From: Streptomyces fructofermentans
GTDB lineage: Bacteria > Actinomycetota > Actinomycetes > Streptomycetales > Streptomycetaceae
Length of the DNA: 64,000 nt
Assembly (NCBI RefSeq): GCF_014651055.1
Contig: NZ_BMWD01000015.1
Location: forward strand, 1 to 64,000
Direction: 5' to 3'
The notes under the pieces are model-generated. The model had not been told where the DNA came from, did not search any database, and saw only the letters and a program-made list of their open reading frames with translations. The position numbers and the translations under genes were made by a program. Shown in pieces: positions 31,128 through 39,499 of this stretch; the stretch's first letter is position 1, and every line of letters starts with the position of its first letter.

Positions 31128-32387
31128 GTGGCATCGACAGATGAGAGCACGCAGGTCGGACAGCACGCGTCCCCGTTCGGCCCGATACCCCCGGGGACCC
31201 GACCCGGAGGCACCGACGAGGGGGGTTCACGCATGCCCCCGTGGCTGCCGCGCGCCATGGTGCTCGCCCTCGCGCTCATCGCCTGCTTCCAGCTCGGCAG
31301 TTGGGCCTTCCACCAGCTGACCGGACTGCTGATCAATGTCCTGATCGCGTTCTTCCTGGCGCTCGCCATCGAGCCCGCGGTGAGCTGGATGGCCTCGTAC
31401 GGCCTGCGCAGAGGGCTGGCGACGGCGCTCGTGTTCCTCCTCGTGATGATCGTGGGCGCGGGTTTCGTGACGCTCCTCGGCTCGATGCTCGCGGGTCAGA
31501 TCATCGACATCGTCGAGGACTTCCCGAAGTACGTCGACTCGGTCATCAGCTGGATCAACACGACCTTCCACACGGAGCTCAGCCGGGTGGACATCCAGGA
31601 CAGCCTGCTGCGCTCGGACTGGCTCCGGAAGTACGTGCAGAACAGCGCGACCGGGGTCCTGGACGTGTCCGCGCAGGTGCTGGGCGGGCTCTTCCAGCTC
31701 CTGACGATCACGCTGTTCGCGTTCTACTTCGCCGCCGACGGCCCCAGACTGCGGCGCGCCCTGTGCTCCGTCCTGCCGCCCGCGCGGCAGGCCGAGGTGC
31801 TGCGCGCGTGGGAGATCGCCGTCAACAAGACAGGTGGCTACCTGTACTCGCGCGGACTGATGGCACTGATCTCGGGCGTCGCGCACTACGTGCTGCTGGA
31901 AGCCCTGGGGGTGCCCTACGCGCCCGTGCTGGCCGTCTGGGTCGGCCTGGTCTCCCAGTTCATCCCCACCATCGGCACGTACCTCGCGGGCGCACTGCCG
32001 ATGCTGATCGCCTTCACGGTGAACCCCTGGTACGCGCTGTGGGTGCTGATCTTCGTCGTGATCTACCAGCAGTTCGAGAACTACGTGCTGCAGCCCAAGC
32101 TGACCTCCAAGACCGTGGACATCCACCCCGCGGTCGCCTTCGGGTCGGTCGTCGCGGGCACCGCCCTGCTCGGTGCCGTGGGCGCGCTGATCGCCATCCC
32201 CGCCATCGCGACGCTCCAGGCGTTCCTCGGGGCCTACGTGAAGCGCTACGACGTCACGGACGACCCCCGGGTTCACGGGCGCCGCGAGCGCAGTCCGAGC
32301 AGTCTCCTCGCGCGGATACGAGGCGTGCTGCGGGGTTCCCGGGACTCCGCCGCGGTGGAGGACGAGGAAACCCGCGACTCCTCGTGA
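31128..32387 (+). CDS. AI-2E/PerM-family transporter
   Basis: A 419-residue membrane protein of the AI-2E (PerM/TqsA) family. About 7-8 transmembrane segments are visible, including LINVLIAFFLALAIEPAVSW at the N terminus and the conserved C-terminal QFIPTIGTYLAG and QQFENYVLQPKL. The family exports small molecules or ions; AI-2 itself is unlikely here. The GTG start at 31128 is set by GAGACT 6 nt upstream and gives a short hydrophilic N terminus. Located upstream of recA and preceded by a DNA-damage-type promoter motif. Confidence 0.88.
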   Translation: MASTDESTQVGQHASPFGPIPPGTRPGGTDEGGSRMPPWLPRAMVLALALIACFQLGSWAFHQLTGLLINVLIAFFLALAIEPAVSWMASYGLRRGLATALVFLLVMIVGAGFVTLLGSMLAGQIIDIVEDFPKYVDSVISWINTTFHTELSRVDIQDSLLRSDWLRKYVQNSATGVLDVSAQVLGGLFQLLTITLFAFYFAADGPRLRRALCSVLPPARQAEVLRAWEIAVNKTGGYLYSRGLMALISGVAHYVLLEALGVPYAPVLAVWVGLVSQFIPTIGTYLAGALPMLIAFTVNPWYALWVLIFVVIYQQFENYVLQPKLTSKTVDIHPAVAFGSVVAGTALLGAVGALIAIPAIATLQAFLGAYVKRYDVTDDPRVHGRRERSPSSLLARIRGVLRGSRDSAAVEDEETRDSS

Positions 32388-32452
32388 CGCACGCGTTCCG
32401 CCGGGTGTAGGACCCTGGAAGGGCCGGCCGTCGCCGAGGGCGGCCGCTCCAC

Positions 32453-32471
32453 GGCGCCGGAGGGCGCCTTT
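32453..32471 (+). terminator. Short hairpin after the AI-2E permease gene
   Basis: GGCGCC, a short G-rich loop, GGCGCC, then TTT. The stem is only 6 bp; moderate support. Confidence 0.4.
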
Positions 32472-32568
32472 CGGCGCGCACGGCACCGGCCGTACGACCA
32501 CGGAAGCGCCCCGCAGGGGGCGGGCCGGGGCCGGCCGCGACACGCACTCCTCCGAGAGCGTGGTGCGC

Positions 32569-32595
32569 TTGACACAAAAATCGAACATCTATTCT
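32569..32595 (+). promoter_or_regulatory. recA promoter 1 with SOS (LexA) box
   Basis: TTGACA (32569-32574) is a consensus -35. GAACATCTATTC (32583-32594) matches the actinobacterial LexA box GAAC-N4-GTTC at all but one core position and overlaps the -10 TATTCT at 32590-32595 (15-nt spacing, somewhat short). LexA bound here would occlude the promoter. Confidence 0.75.
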
Positions 32596-32659
32596 TATTG
32601 AGGTTCTGGCGAGGCTCAGAACGGGATGTCGGCGGGGATTTCATCCAGAAGTGCCCGAG

Positions 32660-32668
32660 TTATCCACA
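32660..32668 (+). promoter_or_regulatory. Perfect DnaA box TTATCCACA
   Basis: The nonamer matches the consensus exactly between the two recA promoters. It is a single site, so it may be chance, or DnaA may influence recA. Confidence 0.4.
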
Positions 32669-32691
32669 GGCCGGACGGGCGTCGGGGCGGA

Positions 32692-32714
32692 TTGTCAGTG
32701 GCAGGCGTTAGCGT
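32692..32714 (+). promoter_or_regulatory. recA promoter 2, RecA-NDp/PafBC type
   Basis: TTGTCAGTG (32692-32700), exactly 8 nt, TAGCGT (32709-32714). This is a full match to the LexA-independent DNA-damage promoter described in mycobacteria. It lies about 45 nt before the recA start. Confidence 0.8.
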
Positions 32715-32757
32715 CTTTGACGTGAAGCGATCGACTCAAGCAAATCGGGTGGAACCC

Positions 32758-33879
32758 ATGGCAGGAACCGACCGCGAGAAGGCGCTCGACGCCGCGCTCG
32801 CACAAATTGAACGACAATTCGGCAAGGGCGCGGTGATGCGCCTCGGCGAGCGCCCGAACGAGCCCATCGAGGTCATCCCCACCGGGTCGACCGCACTCGA
32901 CGTCGCGCTCGGTGTCGGCGGCCTTCCGCGCGGCCGCGTGGTGGAGGTGTACGGCCCCGAGTCCTCCGGAAAGACGACCCTGACCCTGCACGCGGTGGCG
33001 AACGCGCAGAGGGCCGGCGGCCAGGTGGCCTTCGTGGACGCCGAGCACGCCCTCGACCCCGAGTACGCGAAGAAGCTCGGCGTCGACATCGACAACCTGA
33101 TCCTCTCCCAGCCCGACAACGGCGAGCAGGCTCTGGAGATCGTGGACATGCTGGTCCGCTCCGGCGCCCTCGACCTCATCGTCATCGACTCCGTCGCCGC
33201 CCTGGTGCCGCGCGCGGAGATCGAGGGCGAGATGGGTGACTCGCACGTGGGCCTCCAGGCCCGTCTGATGAGCCAGGCACTGCGGAAGATCACCAGCGCG
33301 CTCAACCAGTCCAAGACGACCGCGATCTTCATCAACCAGCTCCGCGAGAAGATCGGCGTGATGTTCGGCTCCCCCGAGACCACGACCGGTGGCCGGGCGC
33401 TGAAGTTCTACGCCTCGGTCCGTCTCGACATCCGCCGCATCGAGACGCTGAAGGACGGCACCGACGCGGTCGGCAACCGCACCCGCGTCAAGGTCGTCAA
33501 GAACAAGGTCGCGCCCCCCTTCAAGCAGGCCGAGTTCGACATCCTCTACGGGCAGGGCATCAGCCGTGAGGGCGGTCTGATCGACATGGGCGTGGAGCAC
33601 GGCTTCGTCCGCAAGGCCGGTGCCTGGTACACGTACGAGGGCGACCAGCTCGGCCAGGGCAAGGAGAACGCGCGCAACTTCCTGAAGGACAATCCCGACC
33701 TCGCCAACGAGATCGAGAAGAAGATCCTGGAGAAGCTCGGCGTCGGCGTCAGGCCGGAGGAGCCCAAGACCGCCGAGGCGGGCGCGGACACGGCGGGTAC
33801 CGCCGACGACGCCGCGAAGACCGTTCCCGCTCCTGCGGCCAAGGCCACCAAGTCCAAGGCCGCGGCGGTCAAGAGCTAG
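32758..33879 (+). CDS. recA: Recombinase RecA
   Basis: A 373-residue RecA, full length. Walker A GPESSGKTT, the SQPDNGEQALEI L1-adjacent segment, the LIVIDSVAALVPR Walker B strand, and the L2 region around FINQLREKIGVMFGSPETT are all intact. The C-terminal 45 residues are Ala/Lys/Thr-rich as in other streptomycetes. It catalyses homologous pairing and drives LexA self-cleavage. Start at 32758 with GGTGGA five bases upstream. recX follows after only 3 nt. Confidence 0.98.
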   Translation: MAGTDREKALDAALAQIERQFGKGAVMRLGERPNEPIEVIPTGSTALDVALGVGGLPRGRVVEVYGPESSGKTTLTLHAVANAQRAGGQVAFVDAEHALDPEYAKKLGVDIDNLILSQPDNGEQALEIVDMLVRSGALDLIVIDSVAALVPRAEIEGEMGDSHVGLQARLMSQALRKITSALNQSKTTAIFINQLREKIGVMFGSPETTTGGRALKFYASVRLDIRRIETLKDGTDAVGNRTRVKVVKNKVAPPFKQAEFDILYGQGISREGGLIDMGVEHGFVRKAGAWYTYEGDQLGQGKENARNFLKDNPDLANEIEKKILEKLGVGVRPEEPKTAEAGADTAGTADDAAKTVPAPAAKATKSKAAAVKS

Positions 33880-33882
33880 TCC

Positions 33883-34794
33883 GTGACACGACGAACCGAC
33901 TGGGCCGAGTACGTCCACCCCGTCGCCTCGGCAGGCCAGGGGCGCGGGGGTGACATCGGCTCCGCGGGAGACAGCGACGCGGCGTACGGCGATCCGGAGG
34001 GTGCCGGCCGGCCCGACGGTGACCCGTGGGCCGGTGACGGTCCGGAGCAGGGTGAGGAGCCGCCCCGCGGCGGCTCACGACGTGGTGGTGGCCGGAGCGG
34101 CGGCCGGTCGTACGGGGACGACGGACCACCGGGTGACGGGTCGCGCGGTGACGGCGCGCGACGCGGTGGCGGTCGCGCCGGACGGGGCCGCGGCAGAAGG
34201 CGTGGCTTCGGCGACGCGTCCGGCGATCCGTCCGCCGACCCGCAGGACGGAGGCCCCCCTTCCTCGTCGAGGGCCGAGAAGGGGGACTCTCCGGGGGACC
34301 CGGCTGAGCGGGCGAGGGCGATCTGCCTGCGCCTGCTCACCGGGACCCCGCGCACGCGCAAGCAGCTCGCGGACGCGTTGCGCAAGCGTGAGATCCCGGA
34401 CGACGTGGCGGACGAGGTGCTGTCCCGCTTCGAAGAGGTGGGGCTGATCAACGACGGCGCCTTCGCCGACGCGTGGGTGGAGTCGCGGCACCACGGCCGG
34501 GGCCTCGCCCGCCGGGCGCTGGTGCAGGAACTGCGGACCAAGGGTGTGGACTCCGCACTGATCGACGAGGCGGTCGGGCAGCTCGACTCCGAACAGGAGG
34601 AGGCGACCGCGCGGGAGCTGGTCGCCCGCAGACTCCGCTCGACGCGCGGCCTCGACCGCGACAAGCGGATACGGCGGCTCGCGGGCATGCTCGCCCGCAA
34701 GGGCTACCCGCAGGGAGTGGCCCTCCGGGTCGTACGGCAGGCGCTGGAGGAAGAGGGCGAGGACACGGAGTTCCTCGGCGAGGAGGAGTTCTGA
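33883..34794 (+). CDS. recX: Regulatory protein RecX
   Basis: A 303-residue protein in which only residues from about 140 form the RecX domain (RARAICLRLLTGTPRTRKQL, GLINDGAFADAWVESR, three-helix repeats, RKGYPQGVALRVV). RecX binds the RecA filament and limits its activity. The first 135 residues are a Gly/Arg/Asp-rich disordered extension with repeated GGR and GDG runs, longer than in most homologues. GTG start three bases after the recA stop, so the pair is one operon. Confidence 0.92.
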   Translation: MTRRTDWAEYVHPVASAGQGRGGDIGSAGDSDAAYGDPEGAGRPDGDPWAGDGPEQGEEPPRGGSRRGGGRSGGRSYGDDGPPGDGSRGDGARRGGGRAGRGRGRRRGFGDASGDPSADPQDGGPPSSSRAEKGDSPGDPAERARAICLRLLTGTPRTRKQLADALRKREIPDDVADEVLSRFEEVGLINDGAFADAWVESRHHGRGLARRALVQELRTKGVDSALIDEAVGQLDSEQEEATARELVARRLRSTRGLDRDKRIRRLAGMLARKGYPQGVALRVVRQALEEEGEDTEFLGEEEF

Positions 34795-35497
34795 GCCTGC
34801 CTCGCAGCGGGGCCGCGGGCAGGGCGCGACGATCGCGGGAGCGGTGACCGAGCCTGGACCGGGGGCAGCGCTCGGGAGTTCTGCTCGGTGCGAGTGCGAG
34901 TGCGAGTGCGAGTGCGGGTTCGGACCGCCGCTGCCGCTGCCGCTGCCAGTGCCCGGTTTCGGGTGCCGGTCGGTTGCTCCGGACCGGATACCCGTCCAGG
35001 CCCGAGCCCGTCTCTTGGCCACAGTGGGCGGGACCCGAGCCGCGTCGGCCGCCGAACCGACGGGATCGGTGCCGCTTCGACCGCCGAGCGGGGCGCGAGC
35101 GGAGTCACTTCGGCCGCCGGACAGGCAGGGTCGGAGCGCCGGAGCAGGCAGGACCGGAGGCCACTCCGGCCGCCGGTGTTTCCGTGGTCGACGGCCCGGA
35201 CCGCCGCGCGGTCGGTCACTGGGCAGTCGGCCGACACGCGCGGACCGCGCCGCCGTCGATCACCGGGCAGTACCCGGCCGCGGGCGACCGACAGGCGACA
35301 GGAGGTCGACCCGAGCGGGAAGTCCCCGCCGGGGCCGATCGGAAAGCTGCCCGCCGGCCGAGAGCGACTACGGTCCCGCTGGCCGAGCGCGATCACCGCC
35401 GCGCCCGCAAGGAGCGATCGCAGACGCCTGCCCCGCCCCACCCCACCCCGCCCCGGGACGGACGAGGACCCATGGCCACGGCTTCGGTCCGGACCGT
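34795..35497. other. Gene-free stretch after recX
   Basis: About 700 bp between convergent recX and the rhodanese gene, with the hexamer array at 34888-34917 and scattered Arg/Gly-coding GC-rich frames on the plus strand, up to 207 codons, that have no family features and are not called. Confidence 0.6.
34888..34917. repeat. Hexanucleotide array GTGCGA
   Basis: Five tandem copies of GTGCGA (last one GTGCGG), followed at once by CCGCTG trinucleotide-type repeats to about 34950. Lies 90 bp after recX. Confidence 0.85.
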
Positions 35498-35600
35498 CAG
35501 GGCGCCACCGCCGCCGGGGAGTCGCCGGCAGGGCGCCACCGTCGTCGGGGAGTCGCCGTCAGGGCGCCACCGGCAGGACGCCACGGTCAGGGAGTGACCG
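35498..35600. repeat. 31-nt tandem repeats before the rhodanese stop
   Basis: CAGGGCGCCACCG starts at 35498, 35529 and 35560 (exact 31-nt period), with degenerate continuation (CAGGACGCCACGGTCAGGGA) up to the rhodanese stop codon at 35601. Confidence 0.8.
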
Positions 35601-35996
35601 TCAGGTAGTCACCGGCAGGCCGGCCGCGCGCCAGGCCTGGAAGCCGCCGATCAGATCGGTCGCCCGGTGCAGCCCCAGGCGGTGCAGGGACTCCGCCGCG
35701 AGGCTCGACGCGTACCCCTCGTTGCAGACGATCACGACACGCAGGTCGTGGCCTGTCGCCTCCGGGACGCGATGGCTGCCCCGGGGAACGAGCCGCCACT
35801 CCAGTTCGTTGCGCTCGACGACGAGCGCGCCGGGGATCAGCCCGTCGCGCTCACGCAGGGCCGCGTACCGGATGTCGACGAGCAGCGCGTCGCCCGCCCG
35901 CGCCTCGTCGTGGGCCGCCCCGGCCTCCACGCGGTCGAACCGCGCGCGAACCTCTTCGAGCAACTCGTCGATCCCCGGCGGGTGTTCGGCCGTCAC
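35601..35996 (-). CDS. Rhodanese-like domain protein
   Basis: A 131-residue single-domain rhodanese. The active-site loop is visible as VCNEGYASSLA, where the catalytic cysteine begins the CxxGYxSS loop, and LLVDIRYAALRERDGLIPGALVVER is the CH2A-like segment. Such proteins transfer sulfane sulfur. The GTG start overlaps the stop of the cysteine dioxygenase gene (GTGA), so both act together in cysteine sulfur metabolism. The frame continues upstream into the dioxygenase gene in another phase and was cut at the GTG. Confidence 0.9.
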   Translation of the reverse strand: MTAEHPPGIDELLEEVRARFDRVEAGAAHDEARAGDALLVDIRYAALRERDGLIPGALVVERNELEWRLVPRGSHRVPEATGHDLRVVIVCNEGYASSLAAESLHRLGLHRATDLIGGFQAWRAAGLPVTT

Positions 35997-36520
35997 TGCC
36001 AGTCCTCCGGACGCTCGACCTGCTCCAGGCGCAGGATCTGGCCGCTGCGGCTGTAGCGGCGGATCTGCGGCAGGGGCGGGTAGTAGGCGTGGACGGAGAC
36101 CGCGTGCTCGTCGGCGGACTCGTTGAGCACCTCGTGCACGTGGTGGCGGCCGAAGGAGCGGCCCTTCCCGGCCGACAGCCGTCGTTCCCGGTCGATGCCC
36201 TCGGTGAGTTCGAGCGTCTTCCAGCCGTCGGTGGGGAGCCGGGCGGTGAGCGAGTTCTCCTTCAGCTCGCCCGAAGCGGTGAGGAAGGCGCCGACCGACT
36301 CGGCGTGGTCGTGCCACCCCGTGCCGGTGCCGGGCGGCCAGCCGATGAGCCAGGCCTCGCTGCCGCCCGGCCCTTCGAGGCGCACCCACGTACGGCCCTC
36401 GGGGTCGAGCGGGAGGGAGGCGATGAGATCGGCGTCGGCGGCAGTGCGACGCACGAAGTCGAGCAACTCGGCCTGGGTGGGCGCGTGCGGCGGAGCGGAG
36501 ACAGCGGGAGACACAGACAC
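35993..36520 (-). CDS. Cysteine dioxygenase (cupin)
   Basis: A 175-residue type I cysteine dioxygenase that oxidises L-cysteine to cysteine sulfinate using mononuclear iron. The iron ligands are visible in GWHDHAESVGAF (two His) and GRHHVHEVLN (third His), and SVHAYYPPL carries the catalytic tyrosine. The mammalian Cys93 that cross-links to the tyrosine is replaced by Gly (VGAF), as is common in bacterial enzymes. GTG start at 36520 with AGGACGG upstream; a second GTG two codons later is possible. Coupled to the downstream rhodanese. Confidence 0.92.
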   Translation of the reverse strand: MSVSPAVSAPPHAPTQAELLDFVRRTAADADLIASLPLDPEGRTWVRLEGPGGSEAWLIGWPPGTGTGWHDHAESVGAFLTASGELKENSLTARLPTDGWKTLELTEGIDRERRLSAGKGRSFGRHHVHEVLNESADEHAVSVHAYYPPLPQIRRYSRSGQILRLEQVERPEDWQ

Positions 36521-36751
36521 GGGTACCGTCCTGATCAGCGTTCGCGTGGGGGCGCGCGGCAGCACACTGGCGCTGCGCGCGGGAAGGGGATGCGAATTCA
36601 GCAGGACGGGCGACACACGCAGCCCGCATAGCGGACCAGGTCCATATGGACCCTCCGCCACAGGCGCACACAGGTGTCGGTCACGATCCGGAGTACACCA
36701 CGACGGTCCGGACCGGTCAACCGAGTGTCACCGTATGGACGGAGGGGCCCT

Positions 36752-38347
36752 TCAGGACGTATGCGCGCCGGCTTCGGCCGTGGCCCTGGGGCCGCCGAGA
36801 GCGGCCTCTGCGGCCTCGTAGAGGTCGGCCGGGCGCACACCGCCCAACGCCGTGACGAGATGGCCGTCCGGACGGATCAGGAGCACCGTGTGCGGGGCCG
36901 CCCCCGGGTAGTCCTCGGCGACCAGGAGTTCGGCGTGCTGCGGCAGCGCGGTCACCGCGGCGGCCAGCCTCGGCATGATCCCGGCCGTCACCCAGTGCTT
37001 GCGCTCCCAGACACCCGTCCCCGGCGCGATCAGCAGCACCAGGAGGGCCCCTCGGCCCATCCGGTCCCGCAGCCGTACGAAGGAGCCGTCCTCGGCCGTC
37101 ACCCGTACGTCGACGACCTGCGCGCCGACCGCCGTGCCGATGTCGACCGACGACTCGGCGCGCGGGGACGCGAGCGGCGAGTCGGCGTACGCCCCCGGCG
37201 CGCCCAGTGGGCCGCGCCCCAGGTGACCGTCCGTGAGCAGGGCGTCGTGGCCGCGGGCGGAGCCGGGCACGGCGGACCGCAGCCCGCCCGCGCGCAGCAC
37301 GGGCAGCGACTGGTCGGCCGCGCGCAGCCGTGCCGCGACGACCGCGCGCCGCTCGACCTGGTAGCTGTCCAGGAGCCCCTCGTGGGAGCCGTGGTGCCAG
37401 GCGAGGGCCAGCTTCCACGCCAGGTTGTCGGCGTCCCGCAGTCCCTCGTCGAGACCCTGCGTACCGAGCGCGCCGAGCAGATGGGCGGCGTCTCCGGCCA
37501 GGAAGACCCGGCCGACCCGCCATCTGCGCGCCAGCCGGTGGTGGACCGTGTGGACACCGGTGTCGAGCAGCTCGTACGACGGTGTCGTCCCGCCGTTCCA
37601 CCCCCCGAGGGTCTCGCGCGCCCGGGCCACCAGCAGGTCGGGCGTGACCAGGTCCTTGCCGGGCGGCAGCAGCCAGTCCACGCGCCACATGTCGTCGGCG
37701 AGAGGGCGTGCGGTCACTTCGCCCGCCGAGGGGCCCGAGGTCCGCCACGGGGGCATGCGGTGCAGCAACGCCTCGCCGGGCCAGGGGAGTTCGGTCCGCA
37801 GCGTGGCGACGGCGTGCCGTTCCACGGCGGTCCGGCCGGGGAACCGGATGTCCTGGAGTTTGCGCACCGTGGAGCGCGGTCCGTCGCAGCCGACCAGATG
37901 GCTGCCGCGCCACCACGTGCCCCTGGGGCCGCGGGTGTGCGCGGTGACACCGGAGTCGTCCTGCTCGATCGAGTCGAGGCGGCTCTCCACGGCGACCTTG
38001 ATCAGGCGCTCGGAGGCGATCGCCTCGCGCAGGGCGCCCGTCAGCACGTGCTGGGGGAGGTGAACCGGCGCGGCCTCGTCCGGCCCGAACGTGATGTGGC
38101 GCATCACCTGCTTGCGCCGCATCGACCGCCATCCGGCCCAACGGAATCCCGCCGCCGCGACGGGCAGGCCCGTCAGCCGGTCGGCCAGGGCGGCGGTGTC
38201 CTCGCGCAGGACGGCCGTCCGGGCGAGCCGCTGCTCGTCCTTGCCGGGTCCTTCGTCCAGGACGACGCAGGGGACCTCCTGGCGGGCCAGAGCAAGGGCG
38301 AGCGTCAGTCCGACGGGCCCCGCTCCGGCGATGATCACCGGGTCCAC
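36752..38347 (-). CDS. FAD-dependent monooxygenase (PheA/TfdB class)
   Basis: A 531-residue class A flavoprotein monooxygenase. It has the N-terminal Rossmann motif IIAGAGPVGLTLAL, the DG motif (VGCDGPRSTVRK), the GD motif (VFLAGDAAHLLGALGTQGLDEGLRD) and a thioredoxin-like C-terminal domain as in phenol hydroxylases. Substrate not predictable; these enzymes hydroxylate aromatics or polyketides. GTG start at 38347. Upstream on the minus strand, TTGACG and the palindrome CTTG-CGT-CAAG (38451-38461) may form the promoter/operator, but no clear -10 is visible. Confidence 0.88.
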   Translation of the reverse strand: MDPVIIAGAGPVGLTLALALARQEVPCVVLDEGPGKDEQRLARTAVLREDTAALADRLTGLPVAAAGFRWAGWRSMRRKQVMRHITFGPDEAAPVHLPQHVLTGALREAIASERLIKVAVESRLDSIEQDDSGVTAHTRGPRGTWWRGSHLVGCDGPRSTVRKLQDIRFPGRTAVERHAVATLRTELPWPGEALLHRMPPWRTSGPSAGEVTARPLADDMWRVDWLLPPGKDLVTPDLLVARARETLGGWNGGTTPSYELLDTGVHTVHHRLARRWRVGRVFLAGDAAHLLGALGTQGLDEGLRDADNLAWKLALAWHHGSHEGLLDSYQVERRAVVAARLRAADQSLPVLRAGGLRSAVPGSARGHDALLTDGHLGRGPLGAPGAYADSPLASPRAESSVDIGTAVGAQVVDVRVTAEDGSFVRLRDRMGRGALLVLLIAPGTGVWERKHWVTAGIMPRLAAAVTALPQHAELLVAEDYPGAAPHTVLLIRPDGHLVTALGGVRPADLYEAAEAALGGPRATAEAGAHTS

Positions 38348-38534
38348 GGCGCGGCGCCCCCTGCCCGGAGCGGTGTCCTGAGCGTCTTACCGGGACTGGC
38401 AGGTGGAGCGGGGTGCACGATCACAGAACGTATGCAACCCATTGCCGCTGCTTGCGTCAAGTGACGGAGGGGCGGGGCCCGGCAGGCGGTGTCCCCTGGG
38501 GCCTCGGGAGATCACTCCGCTCCCGCGACGCGGC

Positions 38535-38563
38535 GGGGGCAGTGGCCGATCGCCACTGCCCCC
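38535..38563 (-). terminator. Terminator of the gluABCD operon
   Basis: A perfect 12-bp stem GGGGGCAGTGGC/GCCACTGCCCCC with a 5-nt loop, starting 28 nt after the gluD stop on the minus strand. No T run. Confidence 0.75.
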
Positions 38564-38590
38564 GTACCCGCAGAACCGCTTGACGACTCG

Positions 38591-39499
38591 TCAGGTCTTC
38601 CCGCCGTGCCCGGTGGCGGCCGTGCCGCCCACCTCACCGGCGTTCAGGTCGTCCACGGCGTCGGCCGCGAGGACCGCTCCCGTGCCGCGCTTGCTGCGCC
38701 GCAGCCGCTGCTCCAGCCAGCTCGCGAAGCTGGTCAGGATGAAGTTCAGCACGATGTAGACGACCGCGACCACGATGAAGCTCGGCACGACGTTGGCGTA
38801 GTTGGCCGCGAGCGTGCTGCGAGAGTTGAGCAGTTCGGTGAAGTTCAGCAGCACGCCGCCGAGCGCGGTGTCCTTCACGATGACGACGAGCTGGCTGACG
38901 ATGGCCGGCAGCATGACGGTGACGGCCTGGGGCAGCAGGATGCTGCTCATCGTCTGGCCCTTGCGCAGGCCGATCGCGTACGCCGCCTCGGACTGGCCCC
39001 TGGGCAGCGAGAGGATGCCCGCACGGACGACCTCGGCGAGGACGGACGCGTTGTAGAGCACCAGGCCCGTCACGACCGCGTACAGCGGGCGCTGCTCGCT
39101 GCTGACGTCCGTGTAGCGCACGTAGATCTCGTTGGCGAACAGCATCAGCAGCAGTACCGGGATCGCCCGGAAGAACTCGACCACGGTGCCGGACACGCCC
39201 CGCACCCAGCGGTGGTCGGACAGCCGCGCGATGCCGAAGACCGCGCCCAGCGGCAGGGCGATCACCATCGCGATCGCCGCGGCCTTCAGGGTGTTGGCGA
39301 GGCCCGGCAGCAGATACGTCGTCCAGGCCTGCGTCGTCGTGAAGGGCTCCCAGAGGTCCCACTTCAGCTGGCCCTTCTCGTCCATGGTGGTCCAGACCCA
39401 CCAGAGGAACAGGGCGAGAAGGACGAAGAAGACCACCGAGAGGATCACGTTGCGCCGCTTGGCGCGGGGGCCCGGTGTGTCGTACAGAACGGAGGTCAC
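38591..39499 (-). CDS. gluD: Glutamate ABC transporter permease GluD
   Basis: A 302-residue permease of the HisM/GlnP (PAAT) type with about five to six membrane helices and the EAA loop signature (EVVRAGILSLPRGQSEAAYAIG). The N terminus (about 1-45) contains an additional helix, and the C-terminal tail is soluble. The GTG start overlaps the gluC stop (GTGA). With GluC it forms the channel of the GluABCD uptake system. Confidence 0.93.
   Translation of the reverse strand: MTSVLYDTPGPRAKRRNVILSVVFFVLLALFLWWVWTTMDEKGQLKWDLWEPFTTTQAWTTYLLPGLANTLKAAAIAMVIALPLGAVFGIARLSDHRWVRGVSGTVVEFFRAIPVLLLMLFANEIYVRYTDVSSEQRPLYAVVTGLVLYNASVLAEVVRAGILSLPRGQSEAAYAIGLRKGQTMSSILLPQAVTVMLPAIVSQLVVIVKDTALGGVLLNFTELLNSRSTLAANYANVVPSFIVVAVVYIVLNFILTSFASWLEQRLRRSKRGTGAVLAADAVDDLNAGEVGGTAATGHGGKT

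Larger units (their letters stand above)
32388..32757 (+). promoter_or_regulatory. recA upstream region
   Basis: 370 bp holding a weak terminator for the permease gene, a LexA-like promoter, a DnaA-box match and a second RecA-NDp promoter, each listed separately. No additional gene. Confidence 0.7.

Noticed and set aside
34974..35597. 207-codon plus-strand frame between recX and the rhodanese gene
   Set aside because: Arg/Pro/Gly-rich, overlaps tandem repeats, no ribosome binding site or known family.
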